Shown here piece after piece: positions 48,236 through 62,269 of a stretch of DNA of 64,000 bases; position 1 is the stretch's first letter; the number at the start of each line of letters is the position of its first letter. The stretch is from Dipetalonema caudispina (Eukaryota > Nematoda > Chromadorea > Rhabditida > Onchocercidae). The notes under the pieces are model-generated. The model saw nothing but the letters and a program-made list of their open reading frames with translations. It made no database searches and was not told the DNA's origin. The DNA lies in the NCBI GenBank assembly GCA_013365325.1, contig JABVXV010000003.1, positions 496,001 to 560,000 of the forward strand, read 5' to 3'. Position numbers and translations under genes: made by a program.

Positions 48236-51005
48236 TTTCACTAAACTTTTATGTCACTTGCAATTTTTTTAAACTGTAGCTTGGTTTTCGGTATTTGCAG
48301 ATGTTTTTCTTACTACTGAAAGGTGAAGATTTAAAATTTAAATCTCATATTAATTTGGTTCAGAATTAATGGTCCGCCTAGCCCTTCCTCTCAGCTTCAA
48401 AAATCTCAATTTTCTCATAGCGCAGTGCCATTTTCCTTCTAAAATCCGAACATTCATGCCTTAGTGAGGTCCCCAATATATCCTTGTCGCATTTATCATA
48501 TACAATGTAAAGCTCGTTTTTTCGAGTAATCTTATTTCTCATCTTTCATTTCTGAAAGTCAATTAGCTCATGTTTGGTATCTTGCAAAATATAAAGATTT
48601 AGGGTAGACTATATAGAAATGTTAAAACTTCACAAAAATTAGCTTCATTGTACGCAGAAAATAGTATCAACTCATCTTCTGAGGAAGCTAATTTGTACGG
48701 AGCATTTAGTCTTCGTGCCTAGTTTTGTCCCTGCGATCTCGTCGTTTTGCGTAGTCATAAAATAAGTTTGTTTTTCGTTTCATTTTTCCTGTTTTTTTTT
48801 TTCTGTACTGTATATTAAAAGCATGCAATTCTTCGACGTTCGATAATTTGTGGTATATTTTGTACGTTTAATAAGTTATCCTTGCACTTCGTTTTATCTC
48901 TTCAGTTAAGTGGATTAATTTGATTTGAAATTCAAATCAACCTTGTGACAGTGTGTCTCATTGTTTTATGGTTCATTCAGTATATGTGCGTCATTTCTGC
49001 TGGGATATATCCATCACAACAGAACAATTTTTTCTCCTTGCGTTCTCCTCTTCCCTCGCAATTTTCCGAAGTCTTTGCAATTTTTTTCTCGAAAAGCCCA
49101 TTTGTGTGCTAGTGTTCGGTATATTAATAACGTGTGTCGTGTGTACTGTCTTTTTTTGTTTTTCAAATATTGTATGCACGCATGAGGAAAACGTGAAATG
49201 TCTTTCGATAATAATGTTATTTATTTTCCCTGAAGTGTTTTTTGTTTAATTCAAAATGATTTGATAAACTACGCAAACGCCTTTTGGTTAGCAGTGTTTA
49301 GAGTAGGCAGGCAGTAGGTGTCGGCGAATTAATTTATTTCTAGCAATCTTTTTCGTCTGAAGTATGAATTATGGTTATACAATGTACATTCATAATCTAG
49401 AGGGTCTTATAATAAGTATATGAGTAACATAATCTGAAGGTGACATAGTGCTGATTGATCATTGGACTGACTGTACTTTGCTGATTTTATTCTATTAGAA
49501 AAATAACTGGTCGGACGTTATTATTGGACAGGGGCTAAATTATTAACAAGGAGATAAAAATTTTTATTTTGCTATGCTGTTCCCTACAGAGTTATGAATT
49601 GGGATTACGAAGTGCATTCTTTCTAAAATTTAAACATGGAAGCCTGTAAGTCGAGACTGTTTATGCAGAAGTAAAGATTAGTCGAATTAGTGAGGTTTTG
49701 AAGAAAGCTTCGCACGATATTGCCGCATATTTGCTGTCTCGTTCCATACAGTTTTCCACTTTGGTATTCCATATTATTTGCATAAATTATTTTGACTTTT
49801 GGAAACTGTTTCTACTTTTTCTTTAAATATATGTACACAAGACGCAACTTGTTTTAATGTGTATGTATGATGTGACAATAAAACCTATACATTTCTCCGT
49901 CATTCATGGCAATTTCTAACATGCGACGAGGAATCACATAATGCGAGAATATCTTTCTAAGACAAAAAGACAAAGCAATTTCTTGGTTTTAACCCTAAGG
50001 TGTGCACATGTTCCACGATGTAATGGAAGTCTACACTTCCATGAGTCTAGTGATACCTTGGTCGGGAACTAGTGAAGCGAACTTTAGAGAGATGGGCAAT
50101 TAATGTTTAAGGAGCACCAAAAAGAGAGAGGACAGAAGTTTGCATTATGTAGTAAGTTCGGGAAACAAATGCTTTAAACTAGTTCAAGAGGAAGGTATAA
50201 TCCAAAGCATGTTGAAGTGTAACTCCAAAAAATTTTAGGTCACCGATTATTGATGAAAGTGGAATCTTTGACAGCACAAATCACGCAAAACATATAGAAA
50301 CTAAATGTTATCAGACAGACTAACAATGGATAAATGTACATATCACATGCATTTCAAACCGCCATTAGAACAAGAATCAATCAAGAAAGGATACAAGCAA
50401 ATCAATGATAGACGCAATACTCTGAAATGGAATTTCGGCACAGGATCAAATCCTTAAACGTGGAAATGTGGTTTATATGCATGTAGGAAAATATCCTGTT
50501 AAATGAAGATTAAGCTGAATAACTCCAATGCAAACGTTGAGATGGTAGATTTCTACAAATAAGTCTCAAGAAATAATGAAAAAATTGGACGCTTGAGTTC
50601 TCTATCCTTCTAGTAAAAGTCTAACATAGCATAACAAGCAACAGAATTCAAATGCATGCTGAATGTCATATAGAAAATGTGTACGATTTTCAACACAATC
50701 GAGTAAATTTTGGCCAACGTTTTATCAACTTAGTGCTTCTTTGATTAAATTAAATTCGGAACCAAACAGCTATGATTCAGAAAAACAGTTAAACCATTTG
50801 TAAGTATAAAAGTTGCTAAATATTACAATTTCTCCGAGCAAAATTGCTGTTCAAATTCAGCTATATCATTGTACTACGACTACAGCAATAACATTGGCAT
50901 GGCATATCATTACAACATAAATTACATTTATGTTATTGCAATAAAAATTGCTACCAAAACGATCTAATTCTTCGCAAATGTTAAAAAATTAAACCATTAT
51001 ATACA
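48236..51005. other. Convergent intergenic / 3' UTR
   Basis: 3' flank of the glutamine-rich gene and of TMEM106. T-rich tracts lie at about 48105-48132; an AATAAA is at 49877-49882. A 98-codon hydrophobic frame at 48953-49249 has T-rich composition typical of non-coding strand bias. No gene called. Confidence 0.5.
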
Positions 51006-52767
51006 TTACCATCCGGTAGCAGTACAATTACCAGACGGTACACAACAAACTTGCTGGACAACTGAGAGAGTTGCCTGCTCACGATGATTTAAATACTCCA
51101 ATGTCACTGATATATCAAATTGCATGTTAACATAGAGTGAAGTTAACCGCGAAAATGGAGCCTGACAGTATTCCCTATAAAAAATGAACTATTAAACAAG
51201 AAAATCTTTGGAAGTATGAAGTGGTTTCTAAACACAATTGGTGCAGCAATTGCAAATTAAAATAGGAGAGAAATAATATTTTCATTTGAATTCACAAAAA
51301 AGTAAACGAAATCTATATTTTTTCAATCTCATTTGAACAAAAAATATTTCTTATAGCAGAATTTATCTTATGGCATTGAAAATATTTAAAACAGAAGCTA
51401 ATGTTATCAGCAACTTCATAATGAATCTCTTTGAAGGGAAAAACTTACGCAACACCACCTTTCAATGTCACTGTATTGTTGAACAGTAAAGTCTGCGCTC
51501 GACTAGTTCTCGGTCCAACAAACACATCAGTGGTGTTGCCACCGACACCAATGACGTCTGTTGACCAAGGTTGGAATTTCGACAAGATCGTAGCCGATGA
51601 ATTTAGCACTTTTACAGAGTAGTAATTTGCATTGGATATATTGAATTCGTTCTATAACAAATTTCTTAGAAACATACAAATTTTAAGGGGTACAATGGAC
51701 ACGTTATATGTAGATCCATGCAATGAGATTTTTTTGGAAAGATGAAATTCTTTCGAAAAACAAATAATTTAAAATGATTTAAACTACTCATCACCAAAAC
51801 AATCAACAACTAACTGGTTTCGAACTACTGCGTTACAAAAAGTTCACTAGATACATAACATAATTCAGTTATTGTCAGTTAAAATCATACAAAGTGATAA
51901 ATTGATACAGTAGCATATATATTAATGTGAACGGAATTTTCAGAACGTTCAACTATGGATGACAGCAGAAATGAAAGTCGTAAGCTACTCAATCAATAAT
52001 AGAAGCAAGTTTAAAAGTTACCATGAAATGAAAACTGATATGACTTTCGTCATGATCAAAAACTGTTATAATTTCAACTGGTGGCCTTATGCTACTTAGA
52101 TCAATCGCGCGTGGCACCAATAAGAAAATTACAACACCTGCCAGTGACAGACAACCAAGAACGACAGAGAAAACGTAAAGCCAGCTGTAACGTAACGTAG
52201 TATATGTGGAAAACAATATCCAATTTAAATGAAGACATGAAATGGAAAGTGGAAATTGAACTACTTTTCGGTCTCAGTACCTTTTATGAATTTCCCTATT
52301 CTTTCTAAATAAATTAGAACAGATAATCGTTAATAAATAAATGGTAACATACGTTCTCTTCGGTTTCAAGCGATCATCATTAACTGGAATTAGAGCTACC
52401 AATGTTTCCTCTAATTCTAAAAAAGAAAAGAAATTGTCATCACTTCGCTCCAAATGAAATGTCGATTTTCACAGCAACAAACAACTCCACTGAACATCCC
52501 CTTTCAATATAGAAATGTAGAAGGACCAACAAATAAAGCAATAAGTTAAACTCTACCTTTCGGAATTCGTCCCGAGCCCTTACAACTCGGACAAGGCACT
52601 GAACCTCCCATCAATTCGGTGTAGCCCATCGACATGGATCTTGATGAAACGCCACATTCGCTTGTAAGATTTACTTTGGAACCAAACGATGAACAACGGT
52701 CACCACCGATAACACGACGACGCACCTTATCCACCAGATTTCTTGTGCCTTCGACGATTGAATACAT
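51006..52767 (-). CDS. TMEM106: TMEM106 family lysosomal membrane protein
   Basis: Single-pass type II membrane protein; vertebrate TMEM106B acts in lysosome size, acidification and transport. Exons 52557-52767, 52353-52416, 52022-52184, 51449-51651, 51006-51174; 810 nt, 269 aa (human TMEM106B 274). Cytosolic part with the family CxxC knuckle VPCPSCKGSGRIPK, then LVALIPVNDDRLKPKRT; transmembrane helix WLYVFSVVLGCLSLAGVVIF followed by LLVPRAIDL. The lumenal LEA-2-like domain has NISNANYYSVKV and several N-glycosylation sequons, and conserved cysteines (EYCQAP, QVCCVPSGNC) near the end. Start: first in-frame ATG after an in-frame stop; the frame is open a few codons upstream. TMEM106A/B/C cannot be separated here. 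Confidence 0.94.
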
Positions 52768-54095
52768 GGTGATTTGCGCTTCGCCGGGCAAGCTAGCAAT
52801 ACTTCAACACATGAATGTGTCTGGAACTATTTCTGTAAAGCAAATTATATATTAACTATGTGTTGCAAATAGTATGTACCTTTCGCAGGAATCGAAAATT
52901 GTCTGACATAAAACCTGATTAAATCAAAAAACGAAGAGGCATACGACATTTAATATTCTATAGTGTTATGCATCTCAACGTTAAAACAAAACAAAAATGA
53001 ATCACACGAAGCCAAGCATATATTAAATATCCAAGAACTCTAATACACATATACATCATATGTTTCACTGCATGAAAGACATCTAAATAATTGCTGAATA
53101 AGTGAAACATACAACTTTGTACCACTAGTTGTTCATTCCAATTTAAGCTAATAAAAAGATCGACAAATAAATATGCACCTAAAATCTTGTAACAAAATCA
53201 TGAAACTCGAAAGAACATTACTGATGACAGAAACAAATAAGCAATAAAAAGACTGGCACAGAAAACATAACATCTATATGACTGCCGGCAACAACCTTAT
53301 ATTTTTATCTAAGAGGTCTGTATTTGCACTCAAATGAATTGGCCTCAAAAACCTGTCCTCCATGTAGTTCTGGAAGTAGCAGAATGCACACTTTCTGAAA
53401 TAACAAAGGTCTATGGAAAGTTTTACATAATTTAAATTCCTCTGAAAGATGATGTTTGTATGAAAACTATCAAAGTATTGAGCCGATAAAACGCTTGGAA
53501 GCAATAAACTTCATAACAAAGTTCAAGCAATCGATATATGTCCAAATGTTTACCACCATTTGCTTCAAATAATATTGTCAAGAACAGGACACACATATTC
53601 ACTATTATTGATTTTAGAAACATGAAAAAATTGTTCCACGTTAAAAACTTTTTTTAATTATCAAAGACTTATTTCAAACAGAAAATTATAAGAAGTGCAC
53701 TTTCATGTATAAATCTAGCAATAGAAGCAGGATCTTAGTTGATCCTAAAAGAATAACTATTTCCGTATGTCTCACCCAGAAATAAAAGCTATATAATACA
53801 AAACACTTAAAGGAACTAAATGATATAGAAGCATTTGCAATGAACACAAAGGTGAAAAAATTTTTCTATGTTACGAACCATCCCGCTATTGACTTCACTG
53901 CTAACCTTGAAAATATTATTAATAAATCAGTGTTAATACTAACCACTGTTAAATATAAACATCTACGTATATAACAAAAGTGTAAAAGTCGAAGATAAAA
54001 ATTCAATCACATTCTCACGAGCTAAGCCCAATAGAATAAACGTAATATAAGAGATTTCATTAGTGATCATGCAGACACATCAAGAAGTTGGCATC
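52768..54095. other. Spacer between EXOC8 and TMEM106
   Basis: 1.3 kb between two same-strand genes. It contains the TMEM106 upstream region and the EXOC8 3' flank. I see no further exon. Confidence 0.5.
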
Positions 54096-57000
54096 CTAAA
54101 CATGCGCCACATCTTCGTCACTGGAAGCCGCGTGAAAATTTCCTCGGTACCGTAACAGACTTCCGAATTTTGTTTCCAAAAGTTCGGACAATATTCCCGG
54201 TGCAGATTCATCGTAGATCGCATCACAAAGAGGCAGTAACTGCAAAGCCATTTTTTGAGTCTGAGTAATGGATTACATAATTTGCAAAATAATGATATTC
54301 CTATTCCTTTTGTTAAAAAACCACGAAAAATGAGATAATTTTATGTTTTTTTTTGATTGCCATAATTTACAGAAAATAACTTCTGGTAACTGGAATACGT
54401 TACTTCTGTCACTGAAATCGAATGGATGAAGCGCATTACAGAGTGGTGTCCAACAGAAAGAATGTGGATACTTATTCAGTAGATATATATATATATATAT
54501 ATATAATTTGTGCAGTGATAAAATATACTTGAAAAAAGAAAGAAAACTATCGCTGACCTGAGAAACGATGAATATTGATGTATACTGTTGCAAAGATGAT
54601 TGCGGTGCATTTTTCAAATGATTCAAATATTCACTCCAAAGTTTCACCATGAAGGAGTCCGTGAGATAGCGTAAATGTGAAGATCTGGAGAAATATTATC
54701 ACTTCCTTACAAAACCCGTGTGTTACACTACAAAACCGAGCAAATCCCGACATTACAGAAATAAAATTTTGTTATTTTGAGAAAATGACCTCATCATTGC
54801 AAGATCGCGAGCTAGCACATAGGCAACTCGGGAAAAATGACAAGCATTCTGGGTGATATTGATGGAAGAACGTTGCGTGGTAGACAACGCCCAATCAACT
54901 GCGAGTCCCATATCAGACATTTCCTCTATAAAACGATTCACGTTCGATTCACTTTCCATATTGTATGCTCTCCAACGCTCTTCCTAAAAATCTTCATGAC
55001 ACCGGCTTAAGAAACTGTATAACATGCTAGCTTAAAATATATTGTGAATTTTACACGAACAATTCTAGGGGAAAAATTTAAACCATCGGTAGAGAACTGC
55101 AACATTTTGTTACTAATTTGAATCATAAGAAAACCAACACTTAAAAATTAACAGCTTTAAAATTCAAAAACCAGTTACTGCTTGAAGAGGACTAACATCA
55201 CTGATGTCTTAAAGGATCACCCAACGCTGTCCACTATCGTTTGATGGAAAATGATGAATCACATTCCAGTAGGCTATGAAGTATATTTATAAAATATAAA
55301 ATGTGAAAGCAAAAAAGTTTCTCAAGGGTACTGTGGAATCTACCGAAACTCGAAGACGAATTGATTCGATTATGTTGGTAAAATTTGTTTCAATTGCAAT
55401 CTTAAGCGATGGTGCAAGCAGACGATGCACTTCAAAAGACAAATCAACACCAACTGCAATTAAACTGTCGCAATGTGTCATCAATATTCGCCAGGTATGT
55501 GCAAGCACTGCCATTGTAGGCGCCACCTAGAAAAAAACAAATAGCGGTTGTTTTTGGCGTTTCCCATCTCTTTCTTGAATTTCACTGAAATGAATCCTAA
55601 ATGCACACAAATTGGAAGAATGATACGATTTCCTTCTTTTAAAATAAACCTATTTAGTGGTGAAAGCCCCTTTAGACGGACTAATATATTTATAAGATGA
55701 CAACGTACCTCGATGACATGTCTTCGTATTAAAGACAGCATAACACTCAATTCACCGGAACACCAATGCAATATAAGAGAAAAGTGTTCAGGTTGCATCA
55801 AAAATTCCTTAACAACGTCTGATATAACATCCAGAAACTGTTGCGATAACTGCCGTACATACGACAATGGTTCTTCGCTCATTGTCAATTCTCGTGTAGT
55901 TGTTCGTAGCTGGAAATGAATTATAAATATTTATGTAGAAAACGTCACCTGCAGAGACTCGTAGTTAGTTGAATAAATTTGATTCACTAAGATATCTGCT
56001 TAATTTTTAGAAACTTTGTCGTTTTAATTTCTAGCATCCTTCTTTCTAGCCTTTCTTCTATCTTTTGATTTCCAATTACGCTTCATCAGTTCAGGGAAAA
56101 CATGGATTGTTCCTGCAAAGCTGAATGCAGAAATGTAAAAAACTGCAACACTGCGTAATGTCTTATCTTACAATGACGAAACAACTATCCACTGTCGGGA
56201 ATACCACTGTGATGTAAGAAGCCAACCAACGTGTTGTTACTTGTGAGATAGTTAGCCAAAGATTATGCTTTATCTCAATGAAAAGTCTTACAAAAGTACA
56301 CCAGTGATGGCAACTATGCAATTACGGAAAGTGAGGAAGAGGCAGTTATTGAATAAAGTATGTAAGCAACACTTATTTGTAGATTTTCTCATCTTTAAAT
56401 AGTCCAGGAGCACCATTTTCAATTGCAAAAAATGCGCTTATGCTTTCACCCCAATTATTCATTTCCATTCCTCATCATCTCATAACTGAAAAAGAGAAAA
56501 ACATAAACACCTAACTAACCACGGTGCTTCTTTTTCTCAAATAAAGGTCAACTGCTTGTGACGCTCGACCAAGAATCGTCAGAAGATTGATTGCTTTCTT
56601 AACAGCTCGAGGACCACCATGTAAAGCACCTGGACGACGTACCTGAAACAGTGAGACAATAAATTAGGTAAAAAAAAGTGAACTCGATATCAACTTTCCC
56701 AAAGTATTTCAACACTGTCACTGATGAAAAATTTTTCTCATGCTGATAAAATCACCTTGCCTCTTCGCTAAGTAATTGCACAATTTGGGTTTCACGAAGC
56801 GTCAACTGTGCATCTATTGTTGCTTCTCGCGTGTTACAACTTTTCCATTCCATTATCAACTCCACCTAAAGCAGACGTATAGCTTTTATAAACTTTTGAA
56901 AATTTTCAATCTCGAATAGCCCTATTTCTCTGAATCAGCAGTTTTAATTCTATCTCACTCATAAGTTTCTTTTTCAAGAATTCAAGCAATATGAATTGGA

Positions 57001-59159
57001 TTTCGGAAGACTACCGCGTGTTCCATGTCTCGATGAGCAATGCAATCATCTAATTCTGCAGGCAATTCATTGAGCCATGCACTTTCGTCAGGTGATTTAG
57101 TAGTAGCTGATTCCACAACTGGCACAAGTTGGTTAGCTACTTCCACTTTAGCTGACAGGTCTTGTCGGCGTTTTCCACGAATTGTTGCTTGACGTACCAA
57201 TGACCCTTCATGGAGGAGCTCTCTTTTGGCATTCTCGATGCAGTCCAACCATTCTTTTTTAATCCGGGCACTTTCAGCAAGAAAAACCCTGTATGGGAAG
57301 GTTTTTTCAAGATTAAATTAATTTCTTCTCTACATTTAGTACTTGTTACCTTTGAGAATGGAAACTACTAAAAGACAGGAAACACTCCTACATTCAACTG
57401 AGTTTACTATCTGTTTCACCTATACTTTGATATTGACAGAATACCTTTGTCCTGGAAAAATTAAGAGCTTAAACATGCTGGTTGCAGTTTCGCCATTTTC
57501 TCTATCTTTGATATTAACAGCTGCTATATTATTCAACGGATGTGAAGATTCCAACTGAAAACGATACTTTCCTAAAAATAAGACCACTTTTTATATGCAA
57601 ATATAAATTTGTGACTTCTCTCAATGAGAACTAAAATATATGTGCAAAATTAATGTTCACTTTATAACCTGAAGATGGTTGCCCAATGAGCAGTCGATCT
57701 GATAACAAAATAAGCATAACATTATGTTGTGGTCTCATGCTATCATTGTCCAGTTGGACTACTTCACCGTGCATGATTACTCGATCAGAATTTGGTAAAT
57801 TATTTAGCAGAGCCTGTAAACATCACTGAGGTAACAATTAATTTACTGTAAATGGAAATAAGTAGTGCATGAGTTTAATGTAAGCAGCAACATAGCATCT
57901 TGAAAAGATATATTACTGTTTCTTTGAAAAGTACTTTCTACTATCACTGCATACAATTGAAGACTTACAGCGATACCGTCCATTTTCTGCATTAATACAT
58001 TCAGTGGATTGACGCTGAACGAAGAAGTGTGAAGACTAGCAGTTCCAACAGAAGAACGATCTTCCCCAGTCATCTGCATCAGTGTTTCAATAAGCATTCG
58101 TTGATCGGATAATAATGATGAAAGCTCATATATTTCCCGTTCCAAATCTAAAAAAAATCGCAACTGTCAAATTAGAGAATACAGAGAAAATGCATCTGTA
58201 AGGAAAGCTGGTATAAACCAGAGGAAACTAATTTGAATAAAATTATAATTCAATTTTCTGGATTTACATTTGCATTTAGCTAATCTGAACCGTATTCATA
58301 TATCAAGATAATCAAGATTTTTTTAGGTGAAATTTGACGCATATTTTCTCGCACAAAACGACTTTTTAAAATGACAAAATAGTTTTCACTTTATTTCAAC
58401 TTTACAGAATTAAAGCTGCTCAGAAAGTTATATAATTATAGGAATGATCGGCTAATAGGTGAAAAAGATTGTCACGTAGCTTTTACACATTTATCACCAA
58501 AACTTTCAGTAGAAATCTATTCAAGAAAAAGTACAAGCGAAATTTTTCCAATCTTTTTAAAAAGACTTTAGTCGTATATGTCGTCTTCGGGCAAAGATAC
58601 ATTAAATACTATGCAGAGTATTTAAATTATGAGAAACGTAACGTGAAACTTCTTTAGCAGTATCGATGAACTTCTTATAGTTCAAAAAGACACTTTTCTT
58701 CATTGATTCAGATGACTGTGCATTGATTGCATTTAGCCTCGCACGAAATGTTTGCAACTGCCGTGTTTCATCGCCACTTTTCATCTCCTTCAACTGGTCT
58801 CGCACATCTAAAACAAAAAGTGAAATTCTTTCTCTTCATTTCTAGAAATAAGTTTAGCTTGCCAAAAATTTGATGAATCGCTTTTGTAATCCATATTAAA
58901 ATTATGCCTAGCAAACACTTAGTTAAAGAACTGGAGTGAGCAACATCTTGAAAAGGTTAAGAAACTTATATCTGCAGCATTGGAAGAGATTTGAAAACTT
59001 TGCAACACATTCTAATTAAAATTCAACAACAAGTTTGAAATTGTCGAATGAATGTCTGAGAAATTTAAAGCAAAAACACCAACAAGATATTGCATCGAAA
59101 TCTTCTTCCCCAAATTGATCATCAATCACCACATTTTCCATAGCACTTGAAGATGTCAT
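54096..59159 (-). CDS. EXOC8: Exocyst complex component 8 (Exo84)
   Basis: Subunit of the eight-protein exocyst that tethers secretory vesicles to the plasma membrane. Thirteen exons: 59084-59159, 58643-58807, 57969-58147, 57669-57813, 57445-57571, 57015-57288, 56761-56865, 56520-56642, 55709-55909, 55344-55526, 54790-54983, 54558-54684, 54096-54260; 2,064 nt, 687 aa (human 725). N-terminal vps51-like helix region: YVRDQLKEM, NYKKFIDTAKEVSHLEREIYELSSLLSDQ. PH domain about residues 140-245: VIMHGEVVQLD, HNVMLILLSDRLLIG, KYRFQLES, MFKLLIFPGQRVFLAESARI-KKEWLDCI. Exo84 C-terminal helical domain from about 290: WLNELPAELDDCIAHRDMEHAVELI, LHGGPRAVKKAINLLTILGR, then VGVDLSFEVHRLLAPSL. Exon 7 to 8 is in phase only with a GC donor (GAG/GCAAGG). 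Divergent from FEN1. Confidence 0.95.
54483..54505. repeat. AT dinucleotide microsatellite
   Basis: About eleven AT units in the last intron of EXOC8. Confidence 0.95.
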
Positions 59160-59555
59160 CAAACCTTAAAAGGAATACTTTGAAATGGCAAACGGTTCAT
59201 TTACAATACTTCAAATAAAGAAGTAATGGAGCATTACCACGGATGAATATGAACCACACGTAAGTGACCTTGACACGTATATTACCTATGTTAAACATGC
59301 TAACGAACAGTTACCCAACCGGAGTTTACCCCGCCTCCCACTCAAGAATCACGAGAACATCTTATTGCGCTACAATACAATCAACACTGAGTGGCGGTTC
59401 TTTGAATGTAAACCTATTTGAGATGTAGTTGTGTCGATGATATAAGTCCAGAAGACCGAATACTGAGGGATTAACTGCTTTATTGATTGATTGGTTGATA
59501 CTTCCTATCGATCTCGGGAATGTTTGCAATACAGTGAGAAGTAACATTTGCAGCA
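59160..59555. promoter_or_regulatory. Shared EXOC8/FEN1 intergenic promoter region
   Basis: The 396 bp between the two start codons must hold both promoters unless transcription starts inside the neighbour. A T-rich TTTGCAG acceptor ends at 59553, two bases before the FEN1 ATG, consistent with spliced-leader addition. Confidence 0.6.
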
Positions 59556-62269
59556 ATGGGTGTAAAGGATCTATCGAAAGTGATCGGTGATCATTCGCCA
59601 GGTAGTATACGACTCAAAGAATTTAAAGGATATTTTGGTCGTAAAGTAGCAGTGGATGCATCAATGTGTCTCTATCAGTTCCTCATTGCTGTGCGGCAGG
59701 ATGGATCACAACTTCAGACAGAAAGCGGTGAAACAACCAGGTAACTGACCAAATATAAAAAAGTGAGGAAAAGTTATTTGACTTATACAAATGATGGTAA
59801 GACACCTTACCTATCTTTACAAGTATCACTGTCCAGGTCTGTAGGATTATATGAAATGAGTCCTACAAATAGAGGTGATAAATGGTTTATTTTTTTTCGT
59901 GAAACAGTCAATTAGCTTATTGTTATTCATCCCATACTTCTTGTTAATATCTTGAAATTTTAATCGAGAAGCAGAAGCAATGTTTCATTAAATTAAACCG
60001 AAATGAATGAAGTTTACAGCATGAACTCAAACGTTGCTTTACTATTGGTTTAGCTATTGTTTGTTTGAGATAGGAAAAAGTAGTTTGCAACAAATCAATG
60101 TTCCATTAAATTGTTCTAAATTTTCTACTAGATAAAATTAGATATCTGTGAGAAAACTAAAAATGACTCAATATTTTTCTTAGTCATCTTCTTGGTATGT
60201 TTTATCGAACTATTCGAATGATCGATAATGGAATAAAACCAGTGTATGTATTCGACGGTAAGCCACCGAAGATGAAAACGAGTGAATTGGAGAAACGTAC
60301 TGAGCGAAGAACTGAAGCAGAAAAGCAGCGAAATGATGCAGTGGAACTGGGCGATGAGGCATCCGTCAATAAATTTGAGAGACGTCTTGTGAAGGTTATC
60401 GCTTCTTTATTTCAAATCCTTTCCTTCAAGGAAACAAGATCTGATGTTTTTTATTTTATGTTACAAAAACTTTTTTATCATATCCAAAGCTTCGCTTAGA
60501 CAGTTAAGCAAAGATACCACTGCTAGAAAAGTAAAAGCCTAATTAAAGCAGTTCTTAAAAACCTTTTACTTGTACTATAGATATATTGTTCCTGTGTTAA
60601 TACTACTGGAAGATGTTTGTTCCGTATCGATATAAGCTGTATTCAAAAAATTCTGGATTTGATACAAGTTTTATCTACAGCTTTATAATCTCAATTTTAA
60701 TCAGAAATGTTTTCATTTTCTGTAATCCTTAGGAAATATACATGAAAACATGGGAATTACTTCATTGCCCACTATTGTTATTTTGCTCAAGTTTTCTGAA
60801 ATTTCAAGGTTACAAAGGAACAAAATGAAGAAGCTAAGCGGTTGGTAACGTTGATGGGAATTCCAGTACTGGATGCTCCATGTGAAGCGGAGGCTCAATG
60901 TGCTGCTCTTGCGAAAGCTGGTAAAGTGTTCGCTACAGTTTCTGAAGATATGGATGCATTAACTTTCGGTTCACCCATTCTTTTGCGTCAAATGATAGCA
61001 AGGTTAGCTAAAAATGATGTGAAGAATGGTCTGTACACTGAAATATGCTAACCTGTGGTAAGTAGAGCTTTAGGAGCCCAAAAATGTAGCTTCATTCAGA
61101 ACAGAAATGTTAACTCCATAGCTTCAAATTATCAAATTCTTGCTTCCTGATTGACAGCATTTAAAATTTCCGGCTATCGAGAATGAGGTTTTGCTGAAGA
61201 TATACGTAATGCATCAATAGTTAACCATTATTAATTATCTAGAGCCATCCGTTCTTATACAGTAGTGATTACTTTGTGTATCTTTAAATGCTTACCTGAT
61301 TATTCTGGTTTCAAAATTTTATCATCATCCTAAAGCTTAATAAATGTGTAGTTATGTATAAATTTTTAATGATTAATAATTCGTAAATAGTTACTTGTGA
61401 ATCGGGTTGGCGATGATTTTTCCTAAATAATCATGAAGTTTATTTCAGTGAAGCAAAAAAGCTGCCAGTAAAAGAAATGAATTTGAGTCAAGTTTTGAAA
61501 GATTTCGGAATGAATATGGAACAATTTGTAGACCTCTGCATTCTGCTGGGTTGTGATTATGTATCAACTATTCGGGGCATTGGTCCGAAAAAAGCATTTG
61601 AGCTTATCAAGAAGCATGAATGTATTGAAAATGTTCTCGAGACAATTGACCAGACGGTTTGTACCGCTTTGTTTACATAAATCTTGAAGTTGTCTTCTAC
61701 TACTTTTCGCACTACTAGTATATTGATACATCGAGGAGTGCTTTCAGAAATACCCGGTACCTAAAAACTGGCAATACAAGGAAGCGCGACGACTGTTCTT
61801 GGAACCGGATGTCATGGATTGTGAAAATCTCGAAGTAAGTAAAAACGTTATAAAGAGATTGTTATTTTGTCATTGCATCAATCTGAATGAAAACAACTGA
61901 ATTTCAGTTAGTTTGGAAGGAACCGGATGTCGAAGGAATCGTACAATTTTTATGTGGCGAGAAAAGTTTTAAGTAAGCTTTTTCGAACTTGATAGATTTT
62001 TATTTCAATTTTCTTAGGAGATTTCAAGGAAATCGCATTCCGTATTCAACAGTCGTCTGTTACTGATTGCAAATTTCAGTGAGGACAGAGTGAGGGGTAG
62101 CTTAACTAGAATGCAGAAAGGACGTCAAGCTGCGCAACAAGCTCGTATCGACTCATTTTTTTCGGTTAGTAAAGTAGTTACTTCCGAAGCAACGAAAAGG
62201 AAAAATGAAGAGGAGAAAAATAATCTGAAAAAACGAGGACCAAGTTTAGTGAAAAAGGCAAAAAAGTGA
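59556..62269 (+). CDS. FEN1: Flap endonuclease 1
   Basis: Structure-specific 5' nuclease that removes flaps in Okazaki fragment maturation and long-patch base-excision repair. Exons 59556-59740, 60184-60394, 60809-61002, 61449-61656, 61748-61834, 61908-61972, 62080-62269; 1,140 nt, 379 aa (human 380). All acidic metal ligands are present: VAVDASM (D34), VYVFDGKPP (D86), APCEAEAQC (two Glu), [14 protein letters not shown] (two Asp) and ILLGCDYV. The helix-hairpin-helix is [13 protein letters not shown]. The PCNA-binding PIP box is QQARIDSFF, followed by a Lys-rich tail. Start is the first ATG, giving the invariant [10 protein letters not shown] whose Gly2 lies by the active site. Nothing is missing; the orthologue in C. 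elegans is crn-1. Confidence 0.98.

Noticed and set aside
48953..49249. 98-codon hydrophobic frame after the glutamine-rich gene
   Set aside because: T-rich 3' flank; hydrophobicity follows from T-rich codons, no signal-anchor pattern conserved or spliced.
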